Below are positions 1 to 4,471 of a DNA stretch of 5,676 nucleotides, one piece after another. Made by a program: the position numbers and the translations under genes. Each line of letters opens with the position of its first letter. Positions within the stretch are counted from its first letter, which is position 1. A model generated the notes under the pieces. It was not told the DNA's origin, made no database searches, and saw nothing but the letters and a program-made list of their open reading frames with translations. The stretch comes from CAYTLW01 sp964438735 (lineage in GTDB: Bacteria; Myxococcota_A; UBA9042). Where the stretch lies: assembly GCA_964438735.1 (NCBI GenBank), contig CAYTLW010000230.1, positions 1-5,676 on the forward strand, written 5' to 3'.

Positions 1-1
1 T

Positions 2-49
2 CCGCCCGACGGCCTCGAGGGCGTCGCGCGCATGTACATGGGCCTGTAG
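2..49 (+). CDS. C-terminal end of an unidentified upstream protein (partial)
   Basis: Only the last 15 codons and a TAG stop are in the window, giving the tail PPDGLEGVARMYMGL. All 15 codons end in G or C, as in the real genes here, which supports this frame as coding. The tail is too short to identify a family. The stop codon is followed with no gap by the GTG of the signal peptide peptidase gene in the same frame, so the two genes are probably in one operon and translationally coupled. Confidence 0.6.
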   Translation, partial: PPDGLEGVARMYMGL

Positions 50-1201
50 GTGAGTACCGAAAACGGTCCGCCACCGCTGCCAGGTGCATCGTCACCTGCG
101 CCGACGACTCCAGTCGATGTGCCGGCACCTCCGCCACCCCCACCCCCCGCGAAAGCCAAGCGCCGCGGCGGCTCTCGCCTGGCCTGGATCGTACTCGGCA
201 TCATCGTCGGCTTCGGCGTTGTCCTGGTGGGCTTCTTCATCATCGTCGGCATGGGCATGGCCGCAGCCGGTAGCGCGGACTTCGATCTGGCGCTGGACGA
301 GGAGTCCACCCGCTTCCGCGAGGTGCATGTCGCCGGCGAACGTTCGGTCAAGGAGCGCATCCTGGTCGTGCCCATCAAGGGCGTGATCCTGGGCAGCGGT
401 GGCAGCGATGTGGCCGGCCAGCCGGACATGGTCGAGCGCGTCCGACAGCTGTTGCGCAAGGCGCGCAAAGACAAGCGCATCAAGGCGCTGCTGCTGGACA
501 TCGACAGCCCGGGCGGTGGGGTGACGGCGAGCGACATCATCTATCACGAGCTCAAGACTTTCCGCAGCGAGACGGACAAGCCCATCGTGGCCCTGTTCGG
601 CGATGTGGCGGCGTCTGGGGGCTACTACGTGGCCATGGCCGCCGACCACGTGGTGGCGCGGCAAACGACGATCACCGGCTCGATTGGGGTCATCTCGCGT
701 TTCGTCATCTGGATGGAGCTGATGCGCAAGATCGGCGTCGAGGTGGAGACCATCAAGTCGCCCAAAGCCGGCGGTGGCGAGTCGCTCAAGGATATCGGCA
801 GTGGTTTTCGCAAGATGACCGAAGCCGAGCGGGCCCTGCTGCAGGGGCTGGTGACCGAGATGTGGCAGCGTTTTGTCACGGTGGTGGGCGAGGGACGAAA
901 GGGCCGCCTGGAGCTCGACCAGGTGCGTGCGCTGGCCGATGGTCGCGTGTTTACCGGCAAGCAGGCGCTGGCGCTCAAGCTGGTGGATTCGGTCGGCTAT
1001 CGAGATGCCGCGATCGACAAGGTGCGGGAGCTGGCGAAGAGCCCGAAGGCTCGCGTGGTCAGTCTGAAGCGCATCCCGTCCCTGGGTGACATCTTCGCTG
1101 AGCTTCGTGGTGGTGTTGGCGGCAGTGACAATCTGCTGCAGACCGCGCATCGGCTGGGTCGCGAGGCGCCGAAGCTGATGTATTTGTGGACCGGTCGTTA
1201 G
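50..1201 (+). CDS. sppA: Signal peptide peptidase SppA (peptidase family S49), membrane-anchored
   Basis: This is a 383-residue serine protease of the S49 family. Family members degrade leftover signal peptides in or near the cytoplasmic membrane using a Ser-Lys pair. The sequence shows a proline-rich cytoplasmic N-terminus with seven prolines in a row (27-33), a basic stretch (35-43), and one membrane segment at about 44-70. The S49 domain follows, with the block DIDSPGGGVTASDIIY (150-165), the nucleophile Ser189 in VAASGGYY, and TGSIGVI (209-215). Lys247 in SLKDIG is the probable general base by comparison with the Bacillus SppA arrangement (Ser147/Lys199). The size matches short one-domain SppA, not the roughly 67-kDa double-domain E. 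coli enzyme. GTG at 50 was chosen because it directly follows the upstream stop and no later start precedes the membrane segment; no good Shine-Dalgarno is visible, which fits coupling to the upstream gene. The family call is firm. The Lys assignment is by motif position only. Confidence 0.93.
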   Translation: MSTENGPPPLPGASSPAPTTPVDVPAPPPPPPPAKAKRRGGSRLAWIVLGIIVGFGVVLVGFFIIVGMGMAAAGSADFDLALDEESTRFREVHVAGERSVKERILVVPIKGVILGSGGSDVAGQPDMVERVRQLLRKARKDKRIKALLLDIDSPGGGVTASDIIYHELKTFRSETDKPIVALFGDVAASGGYYVAMAADHVVARQTTITGSIGVISRFVIWMELMRKIGVEVETIKSPKAGGGESLKDIGSGFRKMTEAERALLQGLVTEMWQRFVTVVGEGRKGRLELDQVRALADGRVFTGKQALALKLVDSVGYRDAAIDKVRELAKSPKARVVSLKRIPSLGDIFAELRGGVGGSDNLLQTAHRLGREAPKLMYLWTGR

Positions 1202-1412
1202 GAGCTTGATTCACACTACGGTCCCGCCGTTGGCCGCCGATCTGGCGGCGGCATGCGGGCCCTGCAAGACCTTGAATTGACTACGGCCAGTCCTGCGGCT
1301 TGCAGAACACACCTGCCTTGCACCTCGACGACCATCGGCAGAACCTCCGTAGCGAATCAAGCTCTTGGACGGTTGGTGAGTTTGAGTGGGCGTTCGGGTG
1401 CGCGTTCGCGTG
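1202..1412. other. Convergent intergenic region
   Basis: This 211-base gap lies between the convergent ends of the peptidase gene and the lipoprotein gene. It holds a GC-rich hairpin near the peptidase stop (described separately) and a 7-base inverted repeat (CTGCAAG at 1262-1268, CTTGCAG at 1299-1305) with a 30-base spacer. It also has a short minus-strand ORF (1335-1216, 39 codons) preceded by a GGAGGT at 1348-1343. About a third of that ORF's codons end in A or T, unlike the clear genes, so I do not call it a gene. A loose 6-base periodic stretch (about 1390-1412) lies next to the lipoprotein stop. I see no tRNA or other RNA gene. Confidence 0.6.
1233..1249 (+). terminator. Possible GC-rich hairpin terminator for the peptidase gene
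   Basis: GCCGCC (1233-1238) and GGCGGC (1244-1249) can form a perfect 6-bp stem around the 5-base loop GATCT, 31 bases after the peptidase stop. No T-tract follows, so it is not a classical intrinsic terminator. It could act as a hairpin-only terminator, a 3'-end stabiliser working with Rho, or have no function. Being a palindrome, it could serve either converging strand. Confidence 0.3.
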
Positions 1413-1982
1413 TTATGGCGTCGCTTCCACCGGTCGCACATCCAGTACCAGCCGCACCACGCGCACCTCGGGCATTTCGCAGCCTCGCACGGTGCACAAC
1501 TGGAAGTGCACCTTGGCCGACATGGCTCGCTCTCCGCTTTGCAGACTGGGATGCAGCTTCAACTTCAGCAGCCAGCGCTGGTCGCCGTCGTAGACCTCGA
1601 CCGGGTCGTCGTAGCCGGGCAGGCGGACCAGCTTGCCGCGTGGGTAGTCGATGCCCTGCACGGCGGCGAAACGGTTGTCAGGCAGCTCCAGCCACGCTGG
1701 CATCAGGCTGCGTTGACCGGCTGAGTGCGACGGCACGTAGAAGCCCGCGCCGATGGCCAGATCGATGGGAATTGCCAGGGCGGTGCCGGCCGCCGGCGTC
1801 ATGGTGCCCGGGCCGCGGACCACCAGGGCGCGTTTGCGGATCCGTCGCCGTTGTCGTTCCACCTCTTCGGCACGGTCGCCCATTGCCGAGGAGCCACAGC
1901 CGCTGGCGAGCATGGCCAGGCTTGCCATGGCCGCGAGCATGGCGCCGAAGCCAATGCGATACCATGCGTGTCGGTCGCGCAT
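1413..1982 (-). CDS. Lipoprotein with DsbD alpha-like (DsbD N-terminal) domain
   Basis: This is a predicted 189-residue lipoprotein. A hydrophobic signal segment (about 10-28) ends in a lipobox-like LASGC with Cys29 as the likely lipidated residue; the -3 residue is Ala, slightly off consensus. A short basic stretch (about 36-53, rich in Arg) follows. From about 80 on, the pattern resembles the periplasmic N-terminal (alpha) domain of DsbD: a WLELPDNRFAAVQGIDYP block (97-114), PVEVYDGD (127-134), then VHFQLCTVRGCEMPE (158-172). The last block mirrors the YQxC...CxPPE active-site block of DsbD alpha, with Cys163 and Cys168 as the candidate redox pair. The DsbD transmembrane and thioredoxin domains are absent. 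ATG at 1982 is preferred because GGAAGG lies 9 bases upstream and the signal sequence starts directly after it. An upstream ATG at 2006 would add eight residues. Likely role: a thiol-handling or partner-binding envelope lipoprotein. The domain assignment is from motif reading only. Confidence 0.75.
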   Translation of the reverse strand: MRDRHAWYRIGFGAMLAAMASLAMLASGCGSSAMGDRAEEVERQRRRIRKRALVVRGPGTMTPAAGTALAIPIDLAIGAGFYVPSHSAGQRSLMPAWLELPDNRFAAVQGIDYPRGKLVRLPGYDDPVEVYDGDQRWLLKLKLHPSLQSGERAMSAKVHFQLCTVRGCEMPEVRVVRLVLDVRPVEATP

Positions 1983-1991
1983 GCCTGTGCA

Positions 1992-1997
1992 CCTTCC
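1992..1997 (-). promoter_or_regulatory. Ribosome binding site of the DsbD alpha-like lipoprotein
   Basis: Read on the minus strand this is GGAAGG, 9 bases before the ATG at 1982. It decides between that start and the upstream in-frame ATG at 2006. Confidence 0.45.
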
Positions 1998-2014
1998 GCT
2001 GAGCATTGGAGTGG

Positions 2015-2028
2015 CCGCCATTCGGCGG
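2015..2028 (-). terminator. Short intercistronic hairpin after the two-membrane-segment gene
   Basis: On the minus strand CCGCC, loop GAAT and GGCGG follow the small gene's TGA (2032-2030) with only one base between. The stem is 5 bp and lacks a T-tract. It could attenuate read-through into the lipoprotein gene or protect the upstream message end. It may equally be chance in such GC-rich sequence. Confidence 0.22.
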
Positions 2029-2029
2029 T

Positions 2030-2236
2030 TCAGAAGCGCATGCCCCACTCGGCCCGGTGACGGAACCACCGCCAGGTGAGCCAGCACGACGCCCCGGCGC
2101 CGGCAAAGGGCCAGAACCAGGACCAGGTGGAGAACAGGGCCAGCAGGCCAAACAGGCCCGTAGCACCCCATCCAGCCGCGGCCATGAGACCGCGCTTTCT
2201 CGCTTCTGCTTTGGGTTTGGAGAGCATTCCAGCCAT
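2030..2236 (-). CDS. Small tryptophan-rich protein with two predicted membrane segments
   Basis: I do not recognise a named family. The 68-residue product has a basic N-terminus (KPKAEARKRG, 7-16) and a hydrophobic segment at about 17-36. After a Trp/Phe/Pro turn around 38-44 comes a second hydrophobic segment at about 44-55, then a charged Trp-rich tail ending WGMRF. It contains eight tryptophans, which is unusually dense. By the positive-inside rule both ends would be cytoplasmic. ATG at 2236 was chosen; ATG at 2227 (three codons later) is equally possible, and neither has a strong Shine-Dalgarno. It lies 47 bases upstream of the lipoprotein start and 105 bases after the acetyltransferase stop, so it is most likely co-transcribed with the lipoprotein. 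Being a real gene is inferred from GC-ending codons and a coherent membrane pattern. Confidence 0.6.
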   Translation of the reverse strand: MAGMLSKPKAEARKRGLMAAAGWGATGLFGLLALFSTWSWFWPFAGAGASCWLTWRWFRHRAEWGMRF

Positions 2237-2341
2237 GGAGGGATGATAGTGCGACCCGGCCCCACACGCCAGGATCCCACCTGCCGACCTTCCGGGCGGT
2301 CCTCGCCGGGCGGCCATCGCGGCGTAGTCATCGCCTGCCGA
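2237..2341 (-). other. Intergenic spacer between acetyltransferase and small membrane protein genes
   Basis: This 105-base gap is the second largest inside the minus-strand run. It has two direct copies of CCGGGCGG (plus-strand sense, around 2292-2313) and two copies of CCTGCCGA (2280-2287 and 2334-2341, the second reaching into the acetyltransferase stop codon). A TATCAT on the minus strand about 10 bases before the small gene's start resembles a -10 box but has no matching -35. No clear terminator or promoter can be assigned. Confidence 0.35.
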
Positions 2342-2794
2342 TCAAGCGCCGCTGATGACCTTGCGCATGTTCAGATGGGGGATGCCCACCTCCTCGTAGG
2401 GCTCGCCGAAGCCGACGTATCCCAGGCGGGCGTAGAAGCCGATGGCGTGGTCCCGCGCGTGCAATACGATGTGCTCGATGCCCTCGCCGCGCAGGTGGGC
2501 CTCGAGGTGGTCGACCAGGCGGCGGCCCATGCCCTGGCCCTGCAGGCTGGGGTCGACGGCCATCTGGAAGAGGCGTCCGCCTCCGGAACCGTCGGGATAG
2601 AAGAGCACGCAGCCGAGTACGGTGTCGCCGCGATGGGCGACCAGGTGCAGACTCTCGTCCTCGAACTCGAAGCGCACGCTGCTGCGCGGCATACCCAGGG
2701 GCTGTCGCAGCACGAGGTAGCGCAGCTCGTGTTCGCCGTCGTAGAGCAATCCGTGGGTGGGGATGAAGCTCAGCTCGATGCCGTCGTGACCCAT
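2342..2794 (-). CDS. GNAT family N-acetyltransferase
   Basis: This is a 150-residue Gcn5-related acyltransferase, which transfers an acetyl group from acetyl-CoA to an amine. The substrate cannot be told from sequence. The N-terminal LRYLVLRQPLGMP (24-36) is the helix and loop typical of a bacterial GNAT subgroup. The central strand LFQMAVDP (75-82) leads into the acetyl-CoA pyrophosphate-binding loop QGQGMGRRL (85-93), a clear Q/RxxGxG/A motif. The C-terminal block has HARDHAIGFYARLGYVGFG (112-130), where Tyr121 is the usual general-acid position, then GIPHLNMRKVI (137-147). Length is normal for a single-domain enzyme and no key motif is missing. The ATG at 2794 has a G-rich stretch (GGGGGC) 5 bases upstream. 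It starts 40 bases after the anti-sigma stop on the same strand, so co-transcription with the sigma/anti-sigma pair is plausible. The family call is firm. Confidence 0.9.
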   Translation of the reverse strand: MGHDGIELSFIPTHGLLYDGEHELRYLVLRQPLGMPRSSVRFEFEDESLHLVAHRGDTVLGCVLFYPDGSGGGRLFQMAVDPSLQGQGMGRRLVDHLEAHLRGEGIEHIVLHARDHAIGFYARLGYVGFGEPYEEVGIPHLNMRKVISGA

Positions 2795-2834
2795 ATCTGC
2801 CCCCGGGATTGGCCGGCGGCTTGGACGGGACCGA

Positions 2835-3830
2835 TCAGGGCGCTGACTGGCCTACCGCCGCCCGAACCGCAGGCAGCATCATGCTGCGAGGATAGCGGTC
2901 CTCGAAGCGACGTGCACGATCCCACGCGGCCTCTTTGCGGCCCAGGCGGGCCAGGGCTTGCACCGCGAGGGCTTCGCGCTCCTCCACCAGGTGACCGTTG
3001 GGGTGCTGGCTGGCGTGGGCCTGCACGCTGGCCAGCGCGGCTTTCAGATCGCCCCGGGTGAGCGCAGCGCGCGCTGCACGCAGGAGTCTCAACTCCAGAC
3101 CGAGGGAGCCCTGCGCCTGTTCCACCACCGCCTGGACCTCGGCGACGGCAGCCGGCTTGTCGTCGGGCGTCTCCGCTTCCGATGGTGCCGCGGCGGGGGG
3201 CGGCGCTGCCCGGCGTGCCGCACGGGCGCGCTGGCGACGCCGGTTGGGGGCCGACTCGTCGGGACTTGCAGACGGCTTGACGCCGGCCGGAGCGATGGCC
3301 TGGGCGCCCTGCGCGGTCGGCGCGGTGGCCTGCTTGCCTGGGTGGGTCGGGTCGGCTGCGCCATGCTGCGCCTTCGCTTCCTTCGCCGGAGCCAACGGCG
3401 GCGGGGCCGCGACTTTCTGTCCAGCTTCCTCAGTTGCAGGGTCCGGCTTCGTGGCCGGCGTGTTTGCCGGCGCCTGCTCCACAGCACCCGAAATGGCGGC
3501 GCCGTCTTCGACCGCGTCCCCGCTGTCCACCTGCCACCAGACCAGGGCCGAGGTGGCGACCAGCGCACCGGCCACCAGGGGCAGCTTCAGCCAGGGCAGG
3601 GTGGTGGCGACGGCGGGCGCGGCGCCTTGGGCGGCAGGGGCGGCGGCGCTCGATGAGCCCCCGCTGACAGCTGCGATCCCGGCGGTACCGGCGGCACCAG
3701 CGGCGATGGAACTCTGTACGCGGCCCCATACCCGCGCCTGTACGTCCGCCGAGGGTTCCGGCGCCTGGCGCTCGGCCTCCAGCAGGGCGTCCAGCTCCGG
3801 CTCGAATGGGGTGTCTTCCATGGGATTCAT
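2835..3830 (-). CDS. Probable membrane anti-sigma factor with TPR-like C-terminal region
   Basis: This 331-residue protein is encoded directly after the ECF sigma gene with an ATGA overlap. A short acidic, helical N-terminus (about 4-42), which would face the cytoplasm and bind the sigma factor, is followed by an Ala/Gly/Ser-rich linker (43-77) and one membrane segment (about 80-100, ending VWWQV). A long Ala/Pro/Lys low-complexity stretch (about 105-230) includes a basic patch near 197-208. The C-terminal part (about 237-325) is helical with TPR-like spacing: LLRAARAALTRGDLKAAL (249-266), HLVEEREALAVQALARLGR (280-298), then FEDRYPRS (309-316). The protein has no cysteine at all, so it is not a zinc-binding (ZAS, HxxxCxxC) anti-sigma. 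GGAG lies 7 bases before the ATG at 3830; an in-frame ATG at 3821 is less well placed. The anti-sigma role is inferred from gene order, topology and resemblance to myxobacterial anti-sigma proteins, not from a recognised sigma-binding motif. Confidence 0.75.
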   Translation of the reverse strand: MNPMEDTPFEPELDALLEAERQAPEPSADVQARVWGRVQSSIAAGAAGTAGIAAVSGGSSSAAAPAAQGAAPAVATTLPWLKLPLVAGALVATSALVWWQVDSGDAVEDGAAISGAVEQAPANTPATKPDPATEEAGQKVAAPPPLAPAKEAKAQHGAADPTHPGKQATAPTAQGAQAIAPAGVKPSASPDESAPNRRRQRARAARRAAPPPAAAPSEAETPDDKPAAVAEVQAVVEQAQGSLGLELRLLRAARAALTRGDLKAALASVQAHASQHPNGHLVEEREALAVQALARLGRKEAAWDRARRFEDRYPRSMMLPAVRAAVGQSAP

Positions 3831-4342
3831 GTCTTCTCTCCGTCGTCTCGTTGGCGCAGCACCGCCTGTCGAAAGCGCGCCCTGCCCAGGCGCAGCCGGG
3901 AGTACAGGGTGTTCAGCGGCAGCTCCAACGCCTCGGCGATCTCGGGCACCGAAAAGCCGTCGATCTCCTTCATGATGAACACCACCCGTTGCTCCTCCGG
4001 CAGGTCCTCCAGGGCCTTGGCGACCGCCTGTCGCGCCTGACTCTGCACCGCCGCAGCTTCCGGACTGCCTCGCCCGCTGACCGGTTCCTGGGCGTGGCCG
4101 ACCACCTCGAGGCGGTAGCGGGCGCGCCGCCGGTAGTCGCTGGCCAGTCGCCAGGCGATCCCGCTCAGCCAGGGACGCATCGAACGAGTGGTATCGAACG
4201 TATGCAGCCGCTGGTGAGCGACAATGAAGGTGTCGTGCGCCACATCCTCCAGGTCGCGCTCACGCACGCCAAAGCGGCGTAGAGTGTGCCAGACATGGAC
4301 GAAATGCTTGCGATACACCTCGCCGAAGGCCTCGTGGCCCAT
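3827..4342 (-). CDS. ECF-type RNA polymerase sigma factor (sigma-70 family)
   Basis: This 171-residue group IV sigma factor directs RNA polymerase to a dedicated set of promoters. Region 2 spans about 4-73: FGEVYRKHFVHVWHTLRRFG (6-25), DLEDVAHDTFIVAHQRL (30-46), and the -10-recognising helix RPWLSGIAWRLASDYRRR (56-73). Region 4 spans about 102-162: ALEDLPEEQRVVFIMKEIDG (110-129), then the helix-turn-helix FSVPEIAEALELPLNTLYSR (130-149). No C-terminal SnoaL-like extension is present, and sigma region 3 is absent as expected for ECF. ATG at 4342 was chosen because GAGGT lies 7 bases upstream. In-frame ATGs at 4378 and 4387 would add 12 or 15 residues but lack a good ribosome site. The stop codon overlaps the start of the anti-sigma gene, the usual arrangement for matched production of the pair. 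The family is certain; the ECF group and signal are unknown. Confidence 0.93.
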   Translation of the reverse strand: MGHEAFGEVYRKHFVHVWHTLRRFGVRERDLEDVAHDTFIVAHQRLHTFDTTRSMRPWLSGIAWRLASDYRRRARYRLEVVGHAQEPVSGRGSPEAAAVQSQARQAVAKALEDLPEEQRVVFIMKEIDGFSVPEIAEALELPLNTLYSRLRLGRARFRQAVLRQRDDGEKT

Positions 4343-4349
4343 GTCTTCG

Positions 4350-4354
4350 ACCTC
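4350..4354 (-). promoter_or_regulatory. Ribosome binding site that decides the sigma factor start
   Basis: GAGGT on the minus strand matches five bases of the anti-Shine-Dalgarno complement and sits 7 bases before the ATG at 4342. The alternative starts at 4378 and 4387 have no comparable site. Confidence 0.5.
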
Positions 4355-4406
4355 GATCTGCACGGCAGTCGACCTCATCGCACCCATGCATTGGCGCGGG
4401 CAGATT

Positions 4407-4412
4407 GTTTCC
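4407..4412 (-). promoter_or_regulatory. Possible ECF-type -35 element upstream of the sigma gene
   Basis: GGAAAC on the minus strand resembles the GGAAC-type -35 box recognised by many ECF sigma factors, which often drive their own operon. It lies 64 bases upstream of the ATG at 4342, so transcription would start roughly 30-40 bases before that codon, leaving room for the GAGGT ribosome site. No clear ECF -10 element can be assigned downstream, so this is a weak candidate resting on one hexamer. Confidence 0.25.
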
Positions 4413-4455
4413 GTCACGGGAGGTGGGCGCAAGGGTCGTGCGGACACGGGGCGCC

Positions 4456-4471
4456 GCGCTGGACTCAGCGC
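4456..4471 (-). terminator. Hairpin overlapping the stop codon of the secreted cysteine-containing protein gene
   Basis: GCGCTG and CAGCGC form a perfect 6-bp stem around a 4-base loop. The TGA stop at 4467-4465 lies across the end of the upstream arm and the loop. No T-tract follows. It could reduce read-through into the sigma factor gene or stabilise the message end, but there is no direct proof of termination. Confidence 0.3.

Noticed and set aside
92..1150. 352-codon open frame on the minus strand opposite the peptidase gene
   Set aside because: It is fully antisense to a clear S49 peptidase. The translation is rich in His/Arg/Asp/Leu with no domain or signal pattern, typical of an open frame created by GC-rich codon bias.
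1262..1305. 7-base inverted repeat CTGCAAG/CTTGCAG
   Set aside because: The spacer is 30 bases and the arms do not extend; expected by chance in a gap of this size.
1386..1412. Loose 6-base periodic pattern of GCGTTCG-like units next to the lipoprotein stop
   Set aside because: Only two or three imperfect units; not enough for a tandem repeat or CRISPR call.
1983..2267. N-terminal extension of the lipoprotein frame up to 2267
   Set aside because: It overlaps the small membrane protein gene, and the signal sequence with its lipobox starts cleanly at 1982 behind a ribosome site.
2006..3061. 351-codon open frame on the plus strand over the acetyltransferase and anti-sigma genes
   Set aside because: It spans parts of three well-supported minus-strand genes. 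The product has no recognisable fold, and its composition mirrors the opposite-strand genes.
2998..3975. 325-codon Ala/Ser-rich open frame on the plus strand
   Set aside because: Antisense to the low-complexity part of the anti-sigma gene; the Ala/Ser/Arg repeats are the complement of its Ala/Pro-rich coding.
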